A stretch of DNA of 64,000 nt from Gracilaria gracilis (lineage: Eukaryota; Rhodophyta; Florideophyceae; Gracilariales; Gracilariaceae): positions 310,001-374,000 of the forward strand of contig JARGSG010000015.1 in NCBI GenBank assembly GCA_030374805.1, given 5' to 3'. The notes below the pieces were generated by a model that saw nothing but the letters and a program-made list of their open reading frames with translations, searched no databases and was not told the origin of the DNA. Made by a program: the position numbers and the translations under genes. This document shows positions 29,580 through 38,709 of the stretch, piece by piece. Every line of letters begins with the position of its first letter. Positions within the stretch are counted from its first letter, which is position 1.

Positions 29580-30070
29580 GGGCGGCAGCGGGTAGCGGGG
29601 AGGCGTGACGGTCGGAGGCGTGGCATGTGGGGGTAGTGGGCGCGGGTTTTAGGACGGTGGCGGCGACGATGGTGACGAGCCGCGAGGTGGGTGGAGCGGA
29701 AAGAACTCTGGCGTCAACACGCCGCCGCGGCGGGGACGGGGGTGGTTTTGATCTGCCGCGGTAGATACGCTCTTTCCAACGCAACGCAGCGGCACGTTCA
29801 CGAAGCGAAGCGCCAGCGCACAGCGCAGTGCAGAGTTGCGTTCACGCCGTTCGGGCACCCGAATTTGCGCTCCTTTTTGCACTTGCGCAAATGAAACTTT
29901 TGCCGGCTGCTGCCCGTTGATCGCTGCGGATCACCGCCGCCCTCGAGATCCCGCTCTAAACGCCGTTGGAACCGATAGATAACTTCCTCGCAGATAGCCC
30001 CGCTTTCGCAGTCCCAGGCCCCGCCCTCCCGTTCGTTCCCTCCTCCACCAACACGTCCGTGCCGCCCAGC
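29580..30070. promoter_or_regulatory. bidirectional promoter region (AcD-repeat gene / Omp85 gene)
   Basis: 490 bp, GC-rich, between two divergent start codons. It contains GTAGATAC at 29761-29768, the core of the palindromic motif seen elsewhere. Confidence 0.4.
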
Positions 30071-31846
30071 ATGACGTCACAGATGGCCTTTCTCCCTCCT
30101 CCCCCTCCGCCGCCATCCGTGCCGCCTCTGCCAGGCGTCCCTCAGCCCCCCATTGCTGGCCCAAACTACTACCTCCCCCACCGCCGCCGCCGCACCGCGG
30201 CCTTCTCCATCCTCAATCCCATCAAACCAGATGCGTCAGTCTTGGATATCAAGGACATCGAAGTTCTTCATCCCAAAAAGATGCCGCAGAAATTCATCGA
30301 CGACGTCATCATGCCCATGAAGGGCCGTCGCATCCGCGGCAAGGAGCTCAGAGAGAGGCTTGTCCGCGCCAACAAGTGGTACGCAGACAATTCTTACGTT
30401 TGCTCCAGGATCATGGTCATCCGGGTCCCCGGCATACTCCATAGAACCCTCACTCTCTATTGTTCAGAGCCTGTACTCGACGCTGTGAAGATCATCCCGG
30501 TTGACAAAGATGACAAGCCTGATGAAAGCGCTCGTATTAAGACGCGCCTGCGCACCATATGCAACGCACTTGGTGTGCAGCTTGATGAGATCTTCCGATG
30601 GAAGCCCGAGGGATTCGGCTCGCTCATGGCGCTGGGTATTTTCGACTACGCAGACGCTGAGGTAAGCATAATTACCAATCATAGGGTTGAGCTTCGCTTG
30701 TATCTCCGCGAGAAGCCAAGCGGTAAAATAGAACCAGGTGCGGGCATGTCTACAGATGGCCGTGTTTTTGGCGATATAAGTGTGTCGGACAACAATTTTA
30801 TGGGTCGTGCGCAACTATTACGGGTTGCTTGGCAAAAGAGACTTGACGAAGGGCGCTCATCGGGTGGTATCATGTTCGAAGACATGAGAATAGGAGCGGC
30901 TGTGCCCCTTTCCTTCAAATTCAAAGCCTATCGCGATTCAAGTTCAAAGCGTGGAATTCCTATAAATCGTTCGGCGAGAGGTCAGGGTACCTATACTGGA
31001 GGCCGCAACGACGACCGAGACTTTGACACGCAGTTGTTCTACGAAAAGGACAGAGATGGCATCATGGTAGACGTTGGCTTCCGTCCGAAAAACACGTCTA
31101 TGATGTTCAACCTCACTCCGAAGTATGAGTTCATCCATCCTAATTTGGTTGACGCCTTGAGCTCGACCACCACAACCCAAATGGTACTACAACATTCATA
31201 CACACATGTAACGAGATTACCGGTGGAGCTTCCGCGTGCTGGCCATCTTGCCAGAATCGAACACAGCGCAGGTACGGTACTTCAGTCCTCAGCTCGTCCA
31301 TTTCAGAAAGCAATTTTCTCGGCCAGTCAGTACTTTGGTGTGAAGCGTTTTGCTTCTGTCGCACTGGCTGGGACTTTGGGCTTCGGATCCGACAATCTCC
31401 CCTGGCACGAGCAGAAATCTCTTGGCGGTCATACCAATGTAAGAGGTTATTCATATGGGGAGTTGGGGAGACATAAATCTTACGCCACTGCTCGCGCCGA
31501 GCTACGTGTTCCGCTCACACACTTGGAGGCGGCAGCAGGGCCTCAAGCACCCGCGGATGAAAAAGAGAAAGGGGGTGATTCGAAGGATGAGCAACAGAAA
31601 AAGAGCAGTGACAAACAAGGTGGAGAGGAGTCTCAGAAACTGTCTGGTGTGGACAGAAAATTGCCACCGCTTGTTGGAGTTGTATTTGGGGATGTTGCGC
31701 TAACGAATTCCAGTAAGCGAGAAGTTCTAGGAACGAGTTATGGAGTCGGAGTTCGCATCGCTGGTATCGTGTCTGTAGACTGGACGAGAACAGTGGAGGA
31801 TGGGCGGTCTAGCGTTCACGTAGGGCTTGTAGATCGCAGTTGGTAA
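30071..31846 (+). CDS. Omp85-family outer envelope protein (OEP80/Toc75-like)
   Basis: Beta-barrel assembly or protein-import channel of the Omp85 family, most likely in the plastid outer envelope. 591 aa from the ATG at 30071 (the upstream frame starts with TTG). The N-terminus is Pro-rich (MAFLPPPPPPPSVPPLPGVP). POTRA-like segments occupy about residues 60-245, then a barrel with GDISVSDNNFMGRAQLLRVA, the lid-loop signature GGHTNVRGYSYG, and a C-terminal strand ending in Trp. A charged Lys/Glu/Asp insert (PADEKEKGGDSKDEQQKKSS) sits between late strands, perhaps in an exposed loop. Mitochondrial SAM50 is the alternative, but the two POTRA-like units favour a plastid protein. Confidence 0.78.
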   Translation: MTSQMAFLPPPPPPPSVPPLPGVPQPPIAGPNYYLPHRRRRTAAFSILNPIKPDASVLDIKDIEVLHPKKMPQKFIDDVIMPMKGRRIRGKELRERLVRANKWYADNSYVCSRIMVIRVPGILHRTLTLYCSEPVLDAVKIIPVDKDDKPDESARIKTRLRTICNALGVQLDEIFRWKPEGFGSLMALGIFDYADAEVSIITNHRVELRLYLREKPSGKIEPGAGMSTDGRVFGDISVSDNNFMGRAQLLRVAWQKRLDEGRSSGGIMFEDMRIGAAVPLSFKFKAYRDSSSKRGIPINRSARGQGTYTGGRNDDRDFDTQLFYEKDRDGIMVDVGFRPKNTSMMFNLTPKYEFIHPNLVDALSSTTTTQMVLQHSYTHVTRLPVELPRAGHLARIEHSAGTVLQSSARPFQKAIFSASQYFGVKRFASVALAGTLGFGSDNLPWHEQKSLGGHTNVRGYSYGELGRHKSYATARAELRVPLTHLEAAAGPQAPADEKEKGGDSKDEQQKKSSDKQGGEESQKLSGVDRKLPPLVGVVFGDVALTNSSKREVLGTSYGVGVRIAGIVSVDWTRTVEDGRSSVHVGLVDRSW

Positions 31847-31930
31847 ACAACATTTTGCATTTCGGGTCCCAAGGAACATACGACGGACTATTTGAGATAG
31901 CATGTTTTAGCAATTGACAGACACCTAACA

Positions 31931-32659
31931 TCATCGACGTCTCTCTCTTCGCCACTTGAAAACTGGAGGCGCGCCCGTCTCGGGATTGGCACGACGTACT
32001 ACAAAGCGCCTTCCCTTTGACATTAGATTCTTTGCAGTCTGCATGTCCGTCAAGACAGTGTCTAGTTTCTCTTGACGTTCCGCCCTTCGTTTTAGGTACC
32101 TGTACGCTTTTCCTTGTTCCTTTGCCACAAGTTTGTCAGCCTTTGAAGAAGTTGACTTATCTTGGCCTCGCTTTCGGCTTTCCACGTTGATGACTTGCTC
32201 ATCTCCGTTCACGTCTTGTACGAATTTGATGTGATTCTTCGGTCTCGCTGCCGCAGCAGATGTGAAATGAAGTCGATCTCTCATTCTGCGCAATGAAGCT
32301 CTTTCCGCGCTACTTTTGAGCTGTACATACTTAGAGTCCTGTGTTTCAGCCAGCATGCGTTGTTCGCGGTCTCTGTTCGCGATTGGAATGGCATCCTTTT
32401 CCTTGGCGTTGAGCACTCTTTTGACTCTCCCTCCACTCGTAGATGAATTTATCATGCCGTAGTAAAACTCATCTGGATTTCGAAAGGCGGCCTTTTCCCG
32501 CAATATCTTGACGCGTAAACGCTTTCGGTTGTGATCCTTTGCGCGCAGTTTGTAGTCCTTCTTCTTTTCGAGCAAACCATGCTTCTGGATACGTAGGGCG
32601 GGTTGAGCTCTCTCTCGATGCTCTCGGCGAGGAAGGATGTTCTTGCTGAAGCTTGACAT
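31931..32659 (-). CDS. UTP11: U3 snoRNA-associated protein UTP11
   Basis: SSU processome component needed for 18S rRNA maturation in the nucleolus. 242 aa from the ATG at 32659; the frame opens six bases earlier at a GTG. Family signatures: REHRERAQPALRIQKHGLLE, KKKDYKLRAKDHNRKRLRVK, LREKAAFRNPDEFYYGMINS and QDSKYVQLKSSAERASLRRM. The C-terminus ends in a Lys/Arg-rich tail (VFKWRRERRR). Strongly basic and helical as expected. Confidence 0.92.
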   Translation of the reverse strand: MSSFSKNILPRREHRERAQPALRIQKHGLLEKKKDYKLRAKDHNRKRLRVKILREKAAFRNPDEFYYGMINSSTSGGRVKRVLNAKEKDAIPIANRDREQRMLAETQDSKYVQLKSSAERASLRRMRDRLHFTSAAAARPKNHIKFVQDVNGDEQVINVESRKRGQDKSTSSKADKLVAKEQGKAYRYLKRRAERQEKLDTVLTDMQTAKNLMSKGRRFVVRRANPETGAPPVFKWRRERRR

Positions 32660-33751
32660 TCTCACTTATAGCAGAGAGAAGTTACTCTACCCTCCAAGGT
32701 TAATTCCAGATGTTGCCCAGGGCTGGCGTTTCGCGGGACGACGGCGATTTGCGCGCACTCCGGAAATCGGAGTATACAGTGCTCACGTGACGCGGTGTTG
32801 GCTCTGGTGACCAGAGTCTGGTCCTTGGTCCACGTGGCCCCAGTAAGGTTAATAACGCGGACCTGGGGACACGCCACGCACAGCAGCCATGCGCCAGAGA
32901 TGACCAAAATATCCCGAATGGTTCTGGGTAGCCCTTGGCGACAATTACGTGTAGGCAATGTTAGCAATTCAACCAGTCAAGCAGCCAACCTATCCAACCT
33001 TAATAGCAAAGCTAAAGGGATATCTGCGCCTTACACAGCAACGGACAATCCCTGCAATACCATCATCAGCATGATCATCGTCCTGATTTCGACTTGCAGT
33101 CGATTCCAAAGATGGCGCTCTACAGAATAACAGCCACCACAATGTGCACTTGAAGCGAAGGTTATTGTTCCAAGACAACTTCCACATATTGCTGTAGCCA
33201 AACACACAAACTGTTTCGAAAGTATATTGCGGCAATGCAGTTCCTGCACAATTGCAGAAACTGCAGTGCAGCAAAGATAAAGAGTTAGAAAAAAGTGCCT
33301 GTTTCGAAACGACCCAACAACTTCGTTCCACTTGCGCTCTGCGGCGGCTGCTCGCACCCTTTCATGACATTGTTGAAGAACACTGGCATGTCAAAAACAT
33401 CACGTGCAACTTGCATGGATGCCAATCTTGTTCAAAAGTTTCCCAAAAGCGATGCGTCTCGCCAGTTTGCCTCCCGCCAAATGTCTTGCGTGCGCCTCGC
33501 ATGTTCGTCCAGGAGATAAAATGGCATCCGAGCACTCCAGCACAAATGCTTTAATCCAAACCAGTATGGTTATGAATCATAAAATTGGAGGCCTGCCGCA
33601 CCGCGTCCACGTTCGATGCGAACTAAACCAATCCGACCCCCCAACGCTCACGGGCCCATTCCGGTGCTTCGACTCCGCCTCTCCGCCTCAAAAGCAGAAC
33701 CCCCCCGCCTTCCTTCGCCATCTAGTCTTCGCCGTCAAAGCTCTCTCTACT
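32660..33751. other. intergenic region, nothing recognised
   Basis: About 1.1 kb. The frame of the downstream gene extends upstream to 33404 but only with non-conserved sequence. No RNA gene or repeat identified. Confidence 0.35.
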
Positions 33752-35092
33752 ATGGTGACGAGCCGCAAGCGCAAGCGCTCTGCCCTCCGCGCCTCCAGCG
33801 CGGAGGAATATGCTGATGTGCATCCGCCTCCGTTTGCCCCGGCGCAGCTTTCCATGTACAAAGCTTATCTTGGTCCTCTTCCGCGATCAGTGACATCTGG
33901 TCTCTCTCCTCTCATCCTCAATGTGATCCTAATGGCTGGAGAAAGGCTCAAAGCTCGCGACTTCGCTTCTGCTGCTGCAATACTGCCTTCGCTGTTGAAA
34001 CGCTACAGGAAAGTCAAGACACATCGTTGGTACTTTTCGCGTGAGATTGCTGCTACTGGTGCTGAAGTTCTGCGCAGAAGCGGGGGTCAATATGCACAAC
34101 TGCTAGATGATTTTCTTTCCCACATCAGTCGCGATGGTCACTTGTCATCCAAGTCCAGTCTTGAAGGGTACACCGCTTGTACTAGAGAGACTGTGCTCTT
34201 GGAAAAGACGATGGAGCATCTTGCCGCAGGAGAGCTGCAATCTGCATACGAATGCTTGTCAGAGGAAAGCAAGGACCCATACTTTGGTTCCAGTGCATTG
34301 GTGCAAGGGTACTTGGGCGTTGTCGCCATTGCCGCAAGCGCTCTGGAACGAGATCCTTCTGTGAAGCTCCGTGTGGCGGCAACAGCGCTTAGCATGGCAT
34401 CCTCTTTGGAGCCAAGGTTATACTTCTTCACCTACTACGCTGCAGCCACTGCAATTGCATCCGGGGATAATGACCATGCACTTCGTCTCTTGCGTGACTT
34501 TGTCAACAACAAAAAGCGGTCGGACCCGGTTGCTCTTTATGGATTGCTCACTTGTTTGGGGACGCTTAGCACCCGTGATACTTTTCCGATTAAGCAAGAA
34601 CGTATAGACATTGCGAGACGTCTACTGTATATGGACCCGGTATCAAAACCTGCCCTAGACATAATACGCGAAGCATATGCTTGGGCGTGGAATGTTCACC
34701 CAGTTGTCAGCGTCAATGAACTCGTGGAAGCCCTAGCGTCTCGGATTGAAAATGGGGACTTTGCGAACGTAGCAATTTGGACGGAGTTGGGTAATGCGTT
34801 ATGCAAAGCAAACTCAAAGCATCGAGAAAGGTTTTGGATATCATCTGGAAGAATTGAATGGTGGCCGAATCACTTTTTCCGATCTTCTAGGCTTAACTTA
34901 GACATGGCTAGTGATCCAAATTTGGCTTCGGTGAAAGGAGCGGTGGCAAAGATGCTCACATTCCCGAGCCCATGCTTGTATGCACTGGCGGCCGAAGCCA
35001 TGGGAGTCCCGGACTTAGAACGCTTTGCACCGAAGGAGTTCTTGACGGAGGAGCACGCCAAAGATAACAACCCAGTTGACTCAGAGATATAA
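33752..35092 (+). CDS. TAF1A-like Pol I transcription factor subunit
   Basis: 446 aa from the ATG at 33752 (MVTSRKRKRSAL, a basic nuclear-localisation-like start). The body is all-helical, TPR-like: RLKARDFASAAAILPSLLKR, TGAEVLRRSGGQYAQLLDDF, DNDHALRLLRDFVNNKKRSD. Near the C-terminus is SGRIEWWPNHFFRSSR followed by a helical AVAKMLTFPSPCLYALAAEA segment. Human TAF1A (TAFI48), as I remember it, has a comparable Trp-Trp-Pro motif (NWWPGFHFS) and a matching helix after it, and a similar length (450 aa). I therefore favour a subunit of the SL1-like rDNA initiation factor, acting in the nucleolus. A generic TPR protein is the alternative. Confidence 0.58.
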   Translation: MVTSRKRKRSALRASSAEEYADVHPPPFAPAQLSMYKAYLGPLPRSVTSGLSPLILNVILMAGERLKARDFASAAAILPSLLKRYRKVKTHRWYFSREIAATGAEVLRRSGGQYAQLLDDFLSHISRDGHLSSKSSLEGYTACTRETVLLEKTMEHLAAGELQSAYECLSEESKDPYFGSSALVQGYLGVVAIAASALERDPSVKLRVAATALSMASSLEPRLYFFTYYAAATAIASGDNDHALRLLRDFVNNKKRSDPVALYGLLTCLGTLSTRDTFPIKQERIDIARRLLYMDPVSKPALDIIREAYAWAWNVHPVVSVNELVEALASRIENGDFANVAIWTELGNALCKANSKHRERFWISSGRIEWWPNHFFRSSRLNLDMASDPNLASVKGAVAKMLTFPSPCLYALAAEAMGVPDLERFAPKEFLTEEHAKDNNPVDSEI

Positions 35093-35469
35093 CTGTAGAA
35101 GAAAGCAATGGCACAAAGCTTTCACCTATTCTTGCGAAGGATAAATTACATTAGTCATAGTTGTTGTAGTAGGTTTACTGCTATCTTCTCTCGACTGACA
35201 TTTGTACACAACAAATGTCTCAAGGGATTAAGCCTGGCCATGGACCAGAACCATACGCAAATCTCCTGTGCATTTTCATAAGAGGTTTAGAGGAATAAAG
35301 CGTAGTGAACTTGCGCAGTTCCGCTTCTATGTCAAACGTTTTCGATTGCTGAAGCTGAATCACCATGAATTAATTCCATTCTCTTCAACAGCCATCTTGC
35401 TGCAAACCTGAGGCACGGCATGTTCACTGGGATTTCGGTGCCAGCGTTGCAATTTTTGTTTCTAAGTTT
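35093..35469. other. intergenic region between convergent genes
   Basis: About 375 bp, nothing recognised; 3' regions of both neighbours. Confidence 0.35.
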
Positions 35470-37500
35470 TCAAGATATAACAGGCGCTTTTCCATTCGGA
35501 AGAGCAATCGCATCCATGGATTCTACCCGACTCACTTCAGGATCACTTTCGGGCTCTCGTACTTTCTCATACCGTGGCTTCTTCAGAACCAGAATTGCAT
35601 ATGTCGCTAAATAGTTGAATGCAAGCACACGAACCTGAGACATACAAGTCTTCAGAACCGTAGAATTCTCCCAAGTCATACGTTGGAGAACTTGATCACC
35701 GGTCTTCACATCATACGGACGCTCGGCTTTGAACTCAAGTCCTCGAAACTCGTTTACGCACAAACCTTCGTATGCATGCTTTATTAGCGATATGCGAGGA
35801 ATCCAGCGAGCCCAAACGGGAACATTCTCTTCAGCAAGGTATAGACCGCCGAAAACAATCTGGAGAACAAAGCTCGAAGGCCCAACCGCTACTGCTGCTT
35901 CAGTAGTCGGCATGATTGCTCCAATCGCCAGACCGTAGGAGGCTGCAGTAAACGATTCCAGTGTGATTACTCCCATAAAGCGAAGAATCTTACCCAAACC
36001 ACCAGAAAGCCGCACCATTGGATACACAGTGAAAGAAAACAATAATGGGAAGAATGCGCTCACAGGCATCTCAGCAAGAAGCTTACTCAAGAAATACTGT
36101 GCGACATTATATGAACCCCTTGCTCGTTCCTGATTGACGAGCACGCTTTCCTTGGGGAAAACATACAGCGTCTTCACAAGAGCGGTCATAGCGGTGTTAA
36201 TTGTACATACCTGCAACAAACCAAGACGGTCCTGAATAGTAGTCTGAGTATTTCCAATTCTCCAGTAGATGACACCAAACAGAAGAGCACTCATGAAAGA
36301 GGACATGAAGCGAGATATATTAGTCTTCTTATCACGCGTAATCTGCTTCCATGCGCGGCGAAACAGTAAACGAAGTCTTCCGAAGAATCCCAACGGAGGC
36401 ACACTTTCCTCGATTTTGCTGCCATTTAGCTTTGATTCCACAGCAACAGCACTTGTATCCGTCTTACGGTATTGCTTATCGAAAGAACTAGTAAGCTTGT
36501 CAATGCGTGAATTCGATTCTGCGATTGTCTCATTCGACGAGAAATCAACTGAAATATGCTCGAGGTATCTTTCGGCAGGATTGCACTGGGCAGGAAGAGG
36601 GAAGCCTTCTTTCTCAAAGAACACAGGTGCCTCATTCGCGTCGCCAGTATAAACAACACGTCCATTTGCAAGCAACAGAATATCATCAATCATTGAGAAT
36701 ATGCTCGAGCTAGGTTGATGAATCGAACAGATGACGGTATGTCCCGTTCGCGCAAGCTCTCGTAGACTGCTCATCACCTTGACAGCTTGGAAAGCATCCA
36801 GGCCAGAGGTGGGTTCGTCGCACAAGATAAGTCGTGGAGTTGAAATGAGCTCGCATCCAAGTGAAAGTCTCTTCTTCTCTCCACCAGAAATACCTCGAGT
36901 CTTCTCATCCCCGACACGGGTACTGACAGTGGATACAAGTCCCAACTTTCTGATAAGAGCGTCAACAAAGGCTCGTTTCTGTTCTTGCGGCATGTCCCCT
37001 GGAAGTCTTAACGCAGCTGCAATATCGAGAGTTTCGCGCACGGTCAGTTGGGAAAAGAACAGATCTTCTTGAGTAACGTAAGCAACGGGCTGAGTATCAT
37101 CATCCACCGGGATTCCATTTCGAGTAATGTGACCGAATAGCTGTGCCTTTGAAGATTCTGACAAACGCCCCGCCAAAGCGTTCAGCAGAGTAGTCTTCCC
37201 CGAACCAGACGGACCCAGAATGGCGAGAACGCGTCCGGGTTTGGCTCTTCCAGACACATCATCAAGAATTCGCTTAGCACTGCGCTGCTTCGACGAGGAG
37301 AGAGTACAGGTAACATGAGACCACTGTACTGTGACCGGTTGTGATGAGGCTGTACATTGCTTCAAACGTTGCTCAGCAGGCTTCTTCCGAGACCTTCGAA
37401 TGATGTTGATGGTGGCGGCAGTGGCGGTGAGCAAGAGAGAGGGAACGGTGCGTCCTGGCAGAGCCAGAGTGGCCATAAGGCCGCCCACCGCTAACAGCAT
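35470..37500 (-). CDS. ABCG-family half transporter
   Basis: ATP-binding cassette transporter of subfamily G, 676 aa, one nucleotide-binding domain followed by one membrane domain; it should work as a dimer exporting lipids or hydrophobic compounds. The NBD shows Walker A (GPSGSGKTTLLNALAGR), Q-loop (AYVTQEDLFFSQLTVRETLD), signature (GISGGEKKRLSLGCEL), Walker B (RLILCDEPTSGLD) and the H-loop (VICSIHQPSSSIF). The membrane half has about six segments, beginning after RRAWKQITRDKKTNISRFMS, with an ABCG-type GGLYLAEENVPVWARWIPRI loop. The N-terminus holds an extra hydrophobic stretch and RRSRKK, possibly targeting or an additional helix. Start is the ATG at 37500. Confidence 0.92.
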   Translation of the reverse strand: MLLAVGGLMATLALPGRTVPSLLLTATAATINIIRRSRKKPAEQRLKQCTASSQPVTVQWSHVTCTLSSSKQRSAKRILDDVSGRAKPGRVLAILGPSGSGKTTLLNALAGRLSESSKAQLFGHITRNGIPVDDDTQPVAYVTQEDLFFSQLTVRETLDIAAALRLPGDMPQEQKRAFVDALIRKLGLVSTVSTRVGDEKTRGISGGEKKRLSLGCELISTPRLILCDEPTSGLDAFQAVKVMSSLRELARTGHTVICSIHQPSSSIFSMIDDILLLANGRVVYTGDANEAPVFFEKEGFPLPAQCNPAERYLEHISVDFSSNETIAESNSRIDKLTSSFDKQYRKTDTSAVAVESKLNGSKIEESVPPLGFFGRLRLLFRRAWKQITRDKKTNISRFMSSFMSALLFGVIYWRIGNTQTTIQDRLGLLQVCTINTAMTALVKTLYVFPKESVLVNQERARGSYNVAQYFLSKLLAEMPVSAFFPLLFSFTVYPMVRLSGGLGKILRFMGVITLESFTAASYGLAIGAIMPTTEAAVAVGPSSFVLQIVFGGLYLAEENVPVWARWIPRISLIKHAYEGLCVNEFRGLEFKAERPYDVKTGDQVLQRMTWENSTVLKTCMSQVRVLAFNYLATYAILVLKKPRYEKVREPESDPEVSRVESMDAIALPNGKAPVIS

Positions 37501-37908
37501 GGCGCGTCTGCTGACAGGCGGGTGGCGGAGTGCTTCTTTGCGCTACAATCCGGATTGAAGAAGGCAAGCGGCGAAGTGTGTTGTCGAGCAACGCATGTTC
37601 CGCCGGCGCCCAACACTTATCTACCGAAACTCGAGCGTCTGCTTTCTTACGTCAATCGTGCGTCAGCAACCGCGTCACAAAGAATGGTCCGGTTGCGACT
37701 GTTCGCGATCGTCGTCCACAGTGTGGACGCCCACATGTATCTCAGATAGATACTATCTACCCGCCAGCGCAGATCACGATCACATGATCACGATGGATCA
37801 GTGGTCATGCGCAGCCACCGGCCCAGGCACCAACGCCACCTGTGCTAACGTCGTTAGTCGGTCCAAGCGGGGCATTCTTGATCTCTTTTGATCGGTCCAT
37901 TCCCCTGT

Positions 37909-37951
37909 GTTGCTCTGGGTCCCAGGCCCCAGGCCCTAGGCCCAGAGCAAC
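37909..37951. repeat. GC-rich inverted repeat upstream of SmD1
   Basis: Arms GTTGCTCTGGG and CCCAGAGCAAC, perfect over 11 bp. The 21-nt loop is itself built of CCAGGCCC-type repeats. It lies about 160 bp before the SmD1 ATG. Confidence 0.5.
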
Positions 37952-37982
37952 ATTGCATGACTAGTCTAGGGAATGTACACTG

Positions 37983-37994
37983 TTGTAGATACAA
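37983..37994. promoter_or_regulatory. palindromic GTAGATAC element upstream of SmD1
   Basis: TTGTA-GA-TACAA, 5-bp arms, 120 bp before the SmD1 start codon. Same core as the sites near TAF7 and the release-factor gene. Confidence 0.3.
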
Positions 37995-38113
37995 GGGTAG
38001 GAACGCTACCGTTCTAGTTCTTTGTATGAAGCCGGCGTGATAGTTTGAGAGACAACTTCATTTCGTTTCAATTAGTCCGGTTCATCAACTGCAGCTCTGA
38101 AGCGGAGCGCAAC

Positions 38114-38470
38114 ATGAAGCTCGTCAGCTTCCTCGTCAAGCTAAGAAGCGAGACCGTCACAATCGAGCTCAAGAATGGCTCCACTGCACACGGCACCGTC
38201 ACAGGCGTCGATCACAGCATGAACATTCACCTCAAAGCCGTCACTCTTCACGTACGCGGTCGCAACCCTTCCAAGCTGCAGGCGCTTTCCGTTCGCGGTT
38301 CAACCGTTCGCTACGTCATTCTTCCGGACTCTCTCGCGCTGGACGCCTTGTTGGTTGATGATGGTCTTCGTCCGAGACGAACTACAATCCCAGATCGACA
38401 GGCCTCGGGAAGGATAGGAAAGACCCGTGGCAGAGGTCGTGGACGTGGACGAGCACGTCCGAGACGATGA
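38114..38470 (+). CDS. SNRPD1: spliceosomal Sm protein D1
   Basis: Core Sm ring subunit of the U1, U2, U4 and U5 snRNPs. 118 aa from the ATG at 38114 ([20 protein letters not shown]); the longer frame adds non-conserved residues. Sm1 motif: [20 protein letters not shown] with [10 protein letters not shown]; Sm2 motif: [20 protein letters not shown]. The C-terminal tail is an RG-repeat ([15 protein letters not shown]), as in all SmD1 proteins, where arginines are methylated before SMN/PRMT5 assembly. No intron, consistent with the compact gene style here. Confidence 0.95.
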   Translation: MKLVSFLVKLRSETVTIELKNGSTAHGTVTGVDHSMNIHLKAVTLHVRGRNPSKLQALSVRGSTVRYVILPDSLALDALLVDDGLRPRRTTIPDRQASGRIGKTRGRGRGRGRARPRR

Positions 38471-38709
38471 TCGCTGCGTATATTATGCCAAACTCTGCTT
38501 GCCTATCTCTATTCCGCCGTTCGATTTGCCGACAATACGCCTCACTTTGGTACAAAACACTGTTCTTTTCGTTTATTCATATTAACAATGGCAACATGTT
38601 CCGCCATAGCGCAGCTTCGCATCAAATGCCCAGTCTTGACAAAAGTCACCTACATAGAGAAAGACACTCTTTCGTGAAAACCTCTTTAGAATTACATTGC
38701 TTTCTCATT

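Larger units (their letters stand above)
37501..38113. promoter_or_regulatory. divergent promoter region (ABCG / SmD1) with palindromes
   Basis: About 610 bp between divergent genes. Three inverted repeats stand out: AGATAG-ATA-CTATCT at 37744-37758, a GC-rich hairpin with 11-bp arms GTTGCTCTGGG / CCCAGAGCAAC at 37909-37951, and TTGTA-GA-TACAA at 37983-37994. A regulatory role is inferred from position. Confidence 0.4.

Noticed and set aside
33404-33751. N-terminal extension of the TAF1A-like frame
   Set aside because: The extra residues look like translated intergenic sequence, and the ATG at 33752 gives a typical basic start.
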